From an uncultured Marinilabiliales bacterium (GTDB taxonomy: Bacteria > Bacteroidota > Bacteroidia > Bacteroidales > BM520), in contig CALFIZ010000128.1 in the NCBI GenBank assembly GCA_937877575.1, positions 1 to 10,479 on the forward strand: 10,479 nucleotides of DNA, read 5' to 3'. Shown piece after piece: positions 1 through 5,443 of this stretch (within the stretch, counting starts at the first letter, position 1; each line of letters starts with the position of its first letter). The translations under genes and the position numbers were made by a program. The notes under the pieces are model-generated. The model saw nothing but the letters and a program-made list of their open reading frames with translations. It was not told where the DNA came from and did not search any database.

Positions 1-1
1 C

Positions 2-460
2 TCAGTAGGTATCCAGCAGATGCAGACGGCTCATGATCATGTAGGTGGGCACCGCCGTGACGGAGGAGGTAAACATGAGGGAATACACGATCATTTTGCT
101 CATGAAGCGGCTGCCCGGAAAAACAAACTTGCTCAGCGGAAATGCGGCCATGCTGGCCAGTACGATATGCCCCACGCACCCCAGCGTTACAATGAACAGG
201 GTATTGAACAGGTAGCGCAGGAAGGGCACAAGAGAATCCGACAGGATGGAAAAAAGCTCCGAAAAATTGGACGTGGTGGGCTGGATAAAAAACAGCCTGG
301 GCGGGAAAATGAACAGCTCGTTGATGGGCTTAAAGGCGTTTGAAACCATGAACACCACGGGAAACAGCGCCACCAGCGCAAACACCGTCAGGCACAGTAC
401 CGCAAAGATCATCATCAGTGCGCTGCCGCCGAGCGTTGAGATCGAGAAATTCCGCTTCAT
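2..460 (-). CDS. Hybrid ORF: pilus-cluster N-terminus joined to a MalG-type sugar ABC permease
   Basis: This 152-residue frame begins at an ATG that overlaps the stop of the gene before it (ATGA) and has AGGAGG seven bases upstream, so 460 is a firm start. Residues 1-29 (ISTLGGSALMMIFAVLCLTV) resemble, from memory, a short membrane protein found beside prepilin-like and DUF4860 genes in Clostridia. From about residue 30 the protein reads as a carbohydrate ABC transporter permease of the MalG/binding-protein-dependent family: VSNAFKPINELFIFPP at 39-54, then FLRYLFNTLFIV and ASMAAFPLSKFVFPGS (about 80-117), then a membrane segment at about 123-143. The permease would pass sugar through the inner membrane with a partner permease, an ATPase and a binding protein, none of which is in view. 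The EAA loop that contacts the ATPase is missing. The frame stops at TGA where the family normally reads DTYW. I infer that two genes were joined near 365-380. The family calls are from recalled patterns, not a search. Confidence 0.6.
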   Translation of the reverse strand: MKRNFSISTLGGSALMMIFAVLCLTVFALVALFPVVFMVSNAFKPINELFIFPPRLFFIQPTTSNFSELFSILSDSLVPFLRYLFNTLFIVTLGCVGHIVLASMAAFPLSKFVFPGSRFMSKMIVYSLMFTSSVTAVPTYMIMSRLHLLDTY

Positions 461-870
461 CCCAACACCTCCTGCCATGCGCACGTCATTGAGAACAGCT
501 CCGTCCCCTTCGCGTTTTGCACGCTCACAAGCGCCGCGCCCAAGCCTTCCGGCGTATCGGAGGCGCGCGTCACGGTCAATTGAAAATCGCCGTGATCCGC
601 GATCTGCCAATCGCGGTCATAGGAGATCATCCACGTCTGCTTCTGCACGCGTCCGCCGAGCATCAGGCTCGCCTTATAAAGATCGCCGTGCGTGCTCTTG
701 AGCGTTTCCGCCGCGTTTTGCGCATACAGGATCGCCGTATCGCGATCCGCGCTGCTTTGGGAGATGGATTCGGACTGCGCGAACGCCTGCAGGCAGATCG
801 CTGCCGCAAGCGCAAAGAACAGCACCATCAAAAGCTGTCCGATGAGAGCCAAAGGCGCTTTGTTGTTCAT
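457..870 (-). CDS. Small prepilin-like single-pass membrane protein (hypothetical)
   Basis: A 137-residue protein with a short N-terminus (MNNKAPLALIGQ), one hydrophobic segment at about residues 8-30, then a soluble domain rich in short beta-like stretches (TWMISYDRDWQIADHGDFQLTVT). This architecture is that of a minor pseudopilin or a protein of a pilus-like cluster. I do not see a clear type IV prepilin peptidase site (a G followed by F/M and E at +5), so a specific family is not assigned. The start is set by GGAGGAG upstream and by an ATGA overlap with the stop of the DUF4860-like frame. Its own stop overlaps the next start in the same way. These couplings indicate a single translationally coupled operon. 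GC is about 60%, unlike the groEL region to the right. It is probably an intact native gene of the Clostridia-like segment. Confidence 0.6.
   Translation of the reverse strand: MNNKAPLALIGQLLMVLFFALAAAICLQAFAQSESISQSSADRDTAILYAQNAAETLKSTHGDLYKASLMLGGRVQKQTWMISYDRDWQIADHGDFQLTVTRASDTPEGLGAALVSVQNAKGTELFSMTCAWQEVLG
468..473 (-). promoter_or_regulatory. Shine-Dalgarno AGGAGG for the hybrid permease ORF
   Basis: A perfect AGGAGG lies seven bases before the ATG at 460. It fixes that start over the longer upstream reading (to 610), which would run through the preceding gene. Strong Shine-Dalgarno sites like this are typical of Firmicutes and absent from the Bacteroidales genes further right in this window. 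Confidence 0.8.
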
Positions 871-1136
871 GGCAGCTCCTCCCCTCCGCGCAGCGCAGCG
901 CATACGGTCTGCATGCCGCCCGCGTCCGTGATGTGCAGCGTCAGAAGCCCGCCGTTCATCCCGCCTTCCAAGGCGTCCGCCGGAAGGATCTTCTCGCCGC
1001 TTTCAAAATCGATCCCGGCGTCCGCTGCGATAAACTGCTCGCACAGCCACCCGTCCCGGCAGAAGAGGCGCGTCTCGTACGCTTCGTTTTCGCGGCGTTC
1101 CGCAATGTGCAGAACGGTCATGCCGTCCTCAACGGC
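867..1136 (-). other. C-terminal half of a DUF4860-like protein within the groEL fusion
   Basis: Residues about 351-439 of the fused frame (AAVEDGMTVLHIAERRENE, then YETRLFCRDGWLCEQF, then SGEKILPADALEGG and GLLTLHITDAGG, ending in ALRGGEE) match my recollection of DUF4860 proteins, which pair a 'Y-T-R-hydrophobic-C-x-D-G-hydrophobic' strand with a terminal 'dG...LRsGe'. Such proteins occur in Clostridia in clusters of prepilin-like genes, and the next two genes here fit that setting. The N-terminal membrane anchor and first half are missing and replaced by GroEL. A Pfam search of these 89 residues would settle the family name. Confidence 0.5.
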
Positions 1137-2186
1137 GGCAACCAGAGCCTCGAACTTCTCCTTGGCGGTCTGCTCGCCTTCCTTGATCTCGGCGTCTTCC
1201 TTGTCCTTGGTGATGGTAATCTTTTCAGCCTGACCGAGCTGTGAAACCACTGCATCTTCGAGCTTAAAGCCTTTTTCTTCAGAAATGACGGTACCGCCTG
1301 TAAGTATTGCGATATCTTCCAACATTTCCTTTCTTCTGTCACCAAATCCCGGAGCCTTTACGGCAGCCACATTGATAGTGCCGCGGATCTTGTTGACGAC
1401 CAATGTTGCAAGTGCCTCACCTTCAATATCTTCGCAGATGATGAGCAGTGGACGGCCGGTCTGCAGTGACTTCTCAAGAATAGGAAGCAAATCCTTCATT
1501 GCCGATATCTTCTTGTCATAGATAAGAATCAACGGACTGTCGAGAACAGCCTGCATCTTTTCGGTGTCGGTTACGAAATATGATGAAATGTAACCTCTGT
1601 CGAACTGCATGCCTTCCACTACGTCAACGGTGGTTTCGATACCTTTGGCCTCTTCTATTGTGATGACGCCTTCCTTTTTGACTTTTGCCATAGCTTCTGC
1701 TATCTGGTTGCCGATTTCTGAGTCGTTGTTCGCTGAAATGGTGGCCACCTGTTTGATCTTTTCGTTGTCATTGCCGATTTCCTGTTTCTGTTTCTTGAGG
1801 TCTTCAATGACAGCTTTGACAGCCTTGTCTATTCCGCGTTTCAAATCCATAGGATTTGCACCTGCGGTTACGTTTTTCAGACCTTCTGCAACGATAGCCT
1901 GGGCAAGTATTGTTGCGGTTGTTGTACCGTCACCTGCAATATCGTTGGTCTTTGATGCCACCTCTTTTACAAGCTGTGCACCCATGTTCTCGAATTTGTC
2001 TTCGAGCTCTATCTCTTTGGCTACTGTAACTCCATCCTTTGTCACCTGAGGAGCACCGTATGATTTCTCAATGATGACATTGCGGCCTTTAGGACCCAAT
2101 GTGACTTTAACTGCATTTGCCAATTCGTCAACGCCGGTTTTTATCTTGTTTCTTGCGTCAACATTATATATTATTTCTTTTGCCAT
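867..2186 (-). CDS. groEL: Hybrid ORF: chaperonin GroEL N-terminal ~328 residues fused to a DUF4860-like tail
   Basis: A 439-residue frame; normal GroEL is about 540-550. Residues 1 to about 328 are unmistakable GroEL: KVTLGPKGRNVIIEKSYGAP (27-46), the ATP-binding DIAGDGTTTATILA (82-95), GANPMDLKRGID (109-120) and the apical EGMQFDRGYISSYFVTDTEK (191-210). Homology ends after GQAEKITITKDK. What follows (residues 329-439) is not GroEL: the rest of the apical domain, the returning intermediate domain with the catalytic Asp, the C-terminal equatorial domain and the GGM tail are all absent. This product could not form a working chaperonin ring. The start has an A/T-rich leader without Shine-Dalgarno, and groES ends 28 bases upstream, the usual groES-groEL pair. 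GC rises from 43-48% to about 60% near 1200, matching the homology break. I infer a chimeric join; the gene in the living cell is probably full length. Confidence 0.9.
   Translation of the reverse strand: MAKEIIYNVDARNKIKTGVDELANAVKVTLGPKGRNVIIEKSYGAPQVTKDGVTVAKEIELEDKFENMGAQLVKEVASKTNDIAGDGTTTATILAQAIVAEGLKNVTAGANPMDLKRGIDKAVKAVIEDLKKQKQEIGNDNEKIKQVATISANNDSEIGNQIAEAMAKVKKEGVITIEEAKGIETTVDVVEGMQFDRGYISSYFVTDTEKMQAVLDSPLILIYDKKISAMKDLLPILEKSLQTGRPLLIICEDIEGEALATLVVNKIRGTINVAAVKAPGFGDRRKEMLEDIAILTGGTVISEEKGFKLEDAVVSQLGQAEKITITKDKEDAEIKEGEQTAKEKFEALVAAVEDGMTVLHIAERRENEAYETRLFCRDGWLCEQFIAADAGIDFESGEKILPADALEGGMNGGLLTLHITDAGGMQTVCAALRGGEELP
876..884 (-). promoter_or_regulatory. Shine-Dalgarno GGGGAGGAG for the prepilin-like gene
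   Basis: The purine-rich GGGGAGGAG sits just before the ATG at 870, with the GGAGG core seven bases away. It selects 870 over an upstream in-frame ATG at 903, which lacks such a site and would extend 33 bases into the preceding coding sequence. Confidence 0.75.
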
Positions 2187-2214
2187 GATTTTAATAGTTT
2201 AGGTTAATGATTGA

Positions 2215-2493
2215 TTAAATGATTGCTACAATATCTGATTCTCTCATAATCATATAGACTGTGCCATCGAGATTTATCTCTGTGCCGGCATATTTGCCAT
2301 ACAATACTGAATCACCCGGTTTTACGGTCATTGGTTCGTCTTTCTTGCCAGGACCTACGGCCACAACTGTTCCTTTTTGAGGTTTTTCCTTTGCGGTGTC
2401 AGGGATTATAATTCCGCCGGCAGTCTTTACTTCAGCAGCAGCAGGTTCAACTAAAACTCTGTCTGCTAATGGTTTAATGCTTAATTTTGTCAT
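2215..2493 (-). CDS. groES: Co-chaperonin GroES (Cpn10)
   Basis: A complete 92-residue Cpn10. It caps the GroEL ring in the cytoplasm during ATP-driven folding. Visible marks are the N-terminal IKPLADRVLVEP, the mobile loop EVKTAGGIIIPDTAKEK (about 21-37) that binds GroEL through its IIIP segment, the GTVVAVGPGKKDE roof region, and the C-terminal VLYGKYAGTEI and ESDIVAII. Length is normal. The ATG at 2493 is preceded by an A-rich leader without Shine-Dalgarno, as usual in Bacteroidetes. groEL follows after 28 bases in the same direction, so the two are cotranscribed. Upstream lie an inverted repeat, a possible promoter and a terminator that separates it from secG. Confidence 0.97.
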   Translation of the reverse strand: MTKLSIKPLADRVLVEPAAAEVKTAGGIIIPDTAKEKPQKGTVVAVGPGKKDEPMTVKPGDSVLYGKYAGTEINLDGTVYMIMRESDIVAII

Positions 2494-2576
2494 TTTCTTA
2501 ACGTTTTTATTATTCTGATACTTTTTCCTAATTTCGTGCTGCCTGAAATACCGGCAGCAATTTTCGGGTATTGCAT
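2490..2576 (-). CDS. Possible 28-codon upstream ORF ending on the groES start
   Basis: Reading from the ATG at 2576 gives MQYPKIAAGISG and then a basic tail ending LRK. Its TGA overlaps the groES ATG (ATGA). An AGGAGG sequence lies upstream at about 2589-2594, 12 bases from the ATG, longer than normal spacing. The peptide resembles nothing I know. A candidate -7 box overlaps its start codon, and if that promoter is real this frame would not be fully transcribed. It may be chance in an A-rich leader. Confidence 0.15.
   Translation of the reverse strand: MQYPKIAAGISGSTKLGKSIRIIKTLRK
2537..2559. repeat. Inverted repeat in the groES leader (7-bp arms, 9-bp spacer)
   Basis: TGCTGCC and GGCAGCA are perfect complements separated by exactly nine bases, 43 bases before the groES ATG. 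The 9-base spacer is that of the CIRCE operator of groE operons, but the arms do not match CIRCE (TTAGCACTC-N9-GAGTGCTAA). It could be a repressor-binding site or an RNA hairpin in the 5' leader. Confidence 0.55.
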
Positions 2577-2604
2577 AAAGTATGCCAAACCTCCTATAAA
2601 CAAA
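2575..2604 (-). promoter_or_regulatory. Candidate groES-groEL promoter (Bacteroidetes type, weak)
   Basis: On the minus strand a TTTG (2601-2604, inside the terminator T-run) is followed after 18 bases by TACTTTAT (2575-2582). The Bacteroidetes consensus is TTTG, about 19-21 bases, then TAnnTTTG. Four of the six fixed -7 bases match. The position fits: downstream of the secG terminator and upstream of the inverted repeat, leaving a leader of about 75 bases. Confidence 0.3.
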
Positions 2605-2640
2605 AAATGTCAGACTGTATATGACAATCTGACATTTTTT
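2602..2640 (-). terminator. Rho-independent terminator after secG
   Basis: Perfect 13-base arms (AAAAAATGTCAGA / TCTGACATTTTTT) enclose a 13-base loop, and the minus-strand RNA ends in a run of six U. The hairpin begins 20 bases after the secG stop and separates the pheT-secG unit from groES. Its symmetry would let it work in the other direction too, but no plus-strand gene faces it. Confidence 0.85.
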
Positions 2641-2660
2641 ATGTTGTTATCCAGCTAATA

Positions 2661-3002
2661 TTATTCAGCTTCAGTAGGAGGTGTCTGATAGTTTGCTGCT
2701 TCAGCAGGTGTCTGTTCGTTTTCTATGATATTTCTTAACTGAGTATCACTTTCAACAACTTCACTGTATTTGTGTCTCGGAATCAGGAATACAGATACTA
2801 AACACAGCACGCACACGATTATTGCAACCGTCCATGTCGTTTTTTCAATGAAGTCAGTGGTTTTTCTGACGCCCATATATTGATTCTGTGACTGGAAGTT
2901 TGATGCTAAACCACCACCTTTGGAATTTTGAACCAATACTACTAAAACCATTATTACACAAGCTATTAGGATAGCAATCGTAACTACATAATATATACCC
3001 AT
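2661..3002 (-). CDS. secG: Preprotein translocase subunit SecG
   Basis: A 113-residue inner-membrane protein and the small accessory subunit of the SecYEG protein-export channel. It shows the SecG plan: a first membrane segment at about 4-24, the conserved cytoplasmic VVLVQNSKGGGLAS (about 21-34), then GVRKTTDFIEKTTW and a second membrane segment at about 57-74. The polar tail of about 38 residues, rich in E, Q, P and T, is common in Bacteroidetes SecG and longer than in E. coli. The start lies three bases after the TPR gene stop, so it belongs to the same transcript. It is the last gene before the terminator. Confidence 0.93.
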   Translation of the reverse strand: MGIYYVVTIAILIACVIMVLVVLVQNSKGGGLASNFQSQNQYMGVRKTTDFIEKTTWTVAIIVCVLCLVSVFLIPRHKYSEVVESDTQLRNIIENEQTPAEAANYQTPPTEAE

Positions 3003-3005
3003 GAT

Positions 3006-3590
3006 TTATTTGTTATTTTGTTTTTCTTTCAGTTTTTCAATTTGGGCTGCAAAGTAACTACTTTTTTTCGGATTTAACAAACAAAGCTGTTGATAAATTT
3101 TTTCCGCTTTCTCATAATTACCCTGCATCTCATAGATTCTTGCAAGCGTTTCACTCACAACATCCTGATTATCAGTGTCACTTTCCAATGATGCCTCTTC
3201 TAAAGAAGGAGAGGTTTTTTTATTAACAGTCGGTTTTGACTGGCCGGTTTTGTGGTCTTCTTGTTTCTTTTTTTGGATGAAATCGAACCAGGAAACCGGC
3301 TGAATCTCGATAAAACTGTTGTCTTTTTGCGCGGAATTCTGTTTTTTTGAACCCTTTTCCTCCATCATCAGTGTTTTTCGGAGAATTTCCCTGTCATTGA
3401 TTGTATATGCGGAAATGCCTGCCTGACGGCTGTATCTGATGTCTTCGTTGTCAAGCATGAATTTGAGATACAGCATGTGGGCAGTCTGGAAATAGGGATA
3501 TTTGAGCAGTATGTCTTCTATCGCTGAAATATCGTCCTTGCTGTGTGAAGATGGATGCTGGATATAGCTGAATAATACATCTCTTTTCAT
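3006..3590 (-). CDS. TPR-containing protein of unknown function (between lptE and secG)
   Basis: A 194-residue soluble protein with no signal peptide. The N-terminal region (LFSYIQHPSSHSKDDISAIEDILLKYPYFQTAHMLYLKF in character, about 5-45) looks helical and TPR-like: the 'yPyf..ah.L.lk' pattern is typical of Bacteroidales proteins of this locus. A lysine-rich linker (about 80-140) follows, then one clear TPR repeat near the C-terminus (ETLARIYEMQGNYEKAEKIY, about 147-166, then QQLCLLNPKKSSYFAAQI). I chose the ATG at 3590; a GTG at 3596 is in frame and overlaps the lptE stop, but the ATG gives the usual MKR start. It likely acts as a protein-binding scaffold; the envelope-gene context suggests but does not prove an envelope role. 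Confidence 0.8.
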   Translation of the reverse strand: MKRDVLFSYIQHPSSHSKDDISAIEDILLKYPYFQTAHMLYLKFMLDNEDIRYSRQAGISAYTINDREILRKTLMMEEKGSKKQNSAQKDNSFIEIQPVSWFDFIQKKKQEDHKTGQSKPTVNKKTSPSLEEASLESDTDNQDVVSETLARIYEMQGNYEKAEKIYQQLCLLNPKKSSYFAAQIEKLKEKQNNK

Positions 3591-3592
3591 AA

Positions 3593-4099
3593 TCACCAGT
3601 TTACTGCGGTTTCATTAAACAGGTCGTCAACAAGCTGTGACACGATTTCATTCACCAAAGCACCTTCCACATCGCTGAGGCTCAGGGAACTGTCATAATC
3701 CTGGTATCTTGTGAACGTTTTGGTGAAGTTGCTCTTTTCATCAAAATCGTTGGTATAATGTACGCGGATGGATATGGAGAGCCGGTTCATCGCCGCTGTC
3801 TGGTCGGATGTAATCGCTTGAGGTGTAGTGGTATAGCTGGTTATAGCGCCCGAAAAGGCCATGTCTCCGTCAGAGTCCACTATGCTCAGGGAAGTCCTCG
3901 TCAGAAATTTTTCCTTGAGGGCTTCTGTTAGTTCCTGACTTAAGGATGGATTTACAATTGTGGCCTGGTTGGTGAAATAATCCACCGAGACGGTTTTTAT
4001 ATCCGGTGAAATGGAAGCCCCCGAGAAGGAGTAAATCTTGCATGACGGCAGCAGTACTGTAATGCAAATAAGAATCAATGCCATAGGAAAATGTTTCAT
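3593..4099 (-). CDS. lptE: LptE-family LPS-assembly lipoprotein
   Basis: A 168-residue lipoprotein. A hydrophobic signal (residues about 4-17) ends in LLPSC with Cys20 as the lipidation site. The mature part opens with KIYSFSGASISPDIKTVSVD, the Bacteroidetes LptE pattern (Y.fsG..i....kti.v), followed by the family's FTNQATIVNPSLSQELTEALKEKFL helix region and a strand rich in S/T (GAITSYTTTPQAI). LptE plugs the LptD outer-membrane barrel, which places lipopolysaccharide on the cell surface. I chose ATG 4099: an upstream TTG (4126) would add nine polar residues before the signal and overlap the regulator gene. The gene starts ten bases after the regulator's stop and ends at the TPR gene start, so it is mid-operon. 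Confidence 0.85.
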   Translation of the reverse strand: MKHFPMALILICITVLLPSCKIYSFSGASISPDIKTVSVDYFTNQATIVNPSLSQELTEALKEKFLTRTSLSIVDSDGDMAFSGAITSYTTTPQAITSDQTAAMNRLSISIRVHYTNDFDEKSNFTKTFTRYQDYDSSLSLSDVEGALVNEIVSQLVDDLFNETAVNW

Positions 4100-4109
4100 A
4101 AGAATTTGA

Positions 4110-5393
4110 TTATCTGTCGTTTTCAAGATCGTATTCCTTTATTTTCCTATATAGGGTCCTTTCGGAAATGCCAAGTTCATCGGCTGCTTTTCTTTTGTTC
4201 TTATGTCTCGAGAGAGCTCTCTTAATCAGAATCTTTTCGTTTTCCTCAAGCGTCATCGGTTCCTCGTCAATCTCTGCCGACTTAGCCTCCAATTTGTGGG
4301 TGATGGTCGGCTTGTTCTCAATTGTTTCTATTCTGTATGGAGCCTGTTCGGCCTTGCTGTCCTGCTCAATGATACGGTCATATATGTATTCGCCTTGCGG
4401 ATGCATGTTGTCCATCACGTCGGTCAGCGGTTTGACTGTGGAATCAGACAGGTTCTGGCTTTTTATGATTTGGTTCAGGGTTGCATGAAGTTCGTTGACC
4501 TCAGCTTTCATGTCGAAGAGAATTTTGTAGAGAATGTCCCGTTCCGTCATGCTGATGGTTTCTTCCTTGTTTGAGGATTCGCTCATGATGACCGGCAGCA
4601 TGGAATTATTCGAGTCAGGCAGGTATTTTCTCAGAATCTCAGGTGTGATCAGCCTGTCTTTTTCAATGATGGATATCTGTTCAGTCACGTTTTTCAGTTG
4701 GCGCACATTGCCATCCCAGCGATAGTTCTTCAACATTACCGAAGCTTCCGGAGTCAGTTCAATCTGGGGCATGTTGTATGATTCCGAGCAGCCCATGGCG
4801 AATCTCCTGAAAAGCAGTGGAATATCGTCTTTCCTTTCACGCAGTGGCGGAATATATATAGGTACTGTGTTTAGACGATAGTAGAGGTCCATACGGAATT
4901 TGCCCTTCTGTATGCTCTGATGCATGTTGTCGTTTGTGGCGGCTACGACTCTGACGTTGGTTTTCTGTACTTTGGATGAGCCTACCTTAATAAACTCACC
5001 TGTTTCGAGGACTCGGAGCAGACGCACTTGGGTCGTGAGAGGCAGCTCTGCCACTTCATCAAGGAAAATGGTGCCGCCGTCAGCAGTTTCAAAATAACCT
5101 TTGCGCGATTCCGTGGCTCCGGTGAAGGAGCCTTTTTCATGGCCGAACAGTTCACTGTCAATCGTGCCTTCCGGAATTGCTCCGCAGTTGACGGCTATGG
5201 ATGGATGCTGTTTGCGGGGGCTGAGTTTGTGGATGATGTTGGGGAAGAATTCCTTTCCGACACCGCTTTCACCTTGTATCAGAACCGTAATGTCCACCTT
5301 CGCAACCTGACATGCGATTTCAATTGCATGATTCAGTGCCGGCGTATTGCCGATGATGCCGAATTGTTTTTTTATGGTCTGTATGTCTTCCAT
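4110..5393 (-). CDS. Sigma54-dependent AAA+ transcriptional activator without receiver domain
   Basis: A 427-residue activator of sigma54 RNA polymerase. It has no N-terminal sensory domain: the AAA+ module starts almost at once. Walker A is GESGVGKE (41-48), the sigma54-contact loop is GSFTGA (88-93, variant of GAFTGA), Walker B is GGTIFLDE (106-113), the arginine-finger region is RMDLYYRLNTVPIYIPPLRERKDDI (split: RMDLYYRLN at 167-175, PPLRERKDDI at 182-191), and the helical lid has WDGNVRQLKNV (226-236). A Fis-type helix-turn-helix follows at about 385-425 (RKAADELGISERTLYRKIKE). Between them lies an unusually long linker of about 120 residues (260-380) with a likely coiled coil. With no receiver it may be constitutive or controlled by a partner. 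It sits 50 bases after pheT and 10 before lptE in the same direction, as commonly seen in Bacteroidales. Its targets are unknown. Confidence 0.92.
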   Translation of the reverse strand: MEDIQTIKKQFGIIGNTPALNHAIEIACQVAKVDITVLIQGESGVGKEFFPNIIHKLSPRKQHPSIAVNCGAIPEGTIDSELFGHEKGSFTGATESRKGYFETADGGTIFLDEVAELPLTTQVRLLRVLETGEFIKVGSSKVQKTNVRVVAATNDNMHQSIQKGKFRMDLYYRLNTVPIYIPPLRERKDDIPLLFRRFAMGCSESYNMPQIELTPEASVMLKNYRWDGNVRQLKNVTEQISIIEKDRLITPEILRKYLPDSNNSMLPVIMSESSNKEETISMTERDILYKILFDMKAEVNELHATLNQIIKSQNLSDSTVKPLTDVMDNMHPQGEYIYDRIIEQDSKAEQAPYRIETIENKPTITHKLEAKSAEIDEEPMTLEENEKILIKRALSRHKNKRKAADELGISERTLYRKIKEYDLENDR

Positions 5394-5443
5394 TATAGTT
5401 TGTTATCCTATGACAGTAATGTCGTCGGTTGTTTTATTGCACT

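Noticed and set aside
1..4. TGA read as tryptophan (alternative genetic code)
   Set aside because: It is a single case at the extreme edge, and adjacent genes of the same segment end in TGA, so an edge error, nonsense change or junction effect is more likely.
461..610. N-terminal extension of the hybrid permease frame by 50 residues
   Set aside because: It would lie wholly inside the prepilin-like gene, is rich in R/G/D as expected from an out-of-frame reading of GC-rich DNA, and the ATG at 460 has a perfect Shine-Dalgarno.
517..1233. Long plus-strand open frame of about 238 codons
   Set aside because: It is antisense to the fusion and prepilin-like genes, its protein is arginine/serine-rich with no domain pattern, and GC-rich DNA gives such shadows.
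2537..2559. Classical CIRCE element
   Set aside because: The spacer length fits, but only a few arm bases match the TTAGCACTC/GAGTGCTAA consensus, so it is listed only as an inverted repeat.
3591..3596. GTG start for the TPR gene
   Set aside because: It adds only two residues and overlaps the lptE stop; the ATG at 3590 is the simpler start, though the GTG cannot be excluded.
4100..4126. TTG start for lptE
   Set aside because: It would put nine polar residues before the lipoprotein signal and overlap the regulator gene; ATG 4099 gives a normal signal peptide.
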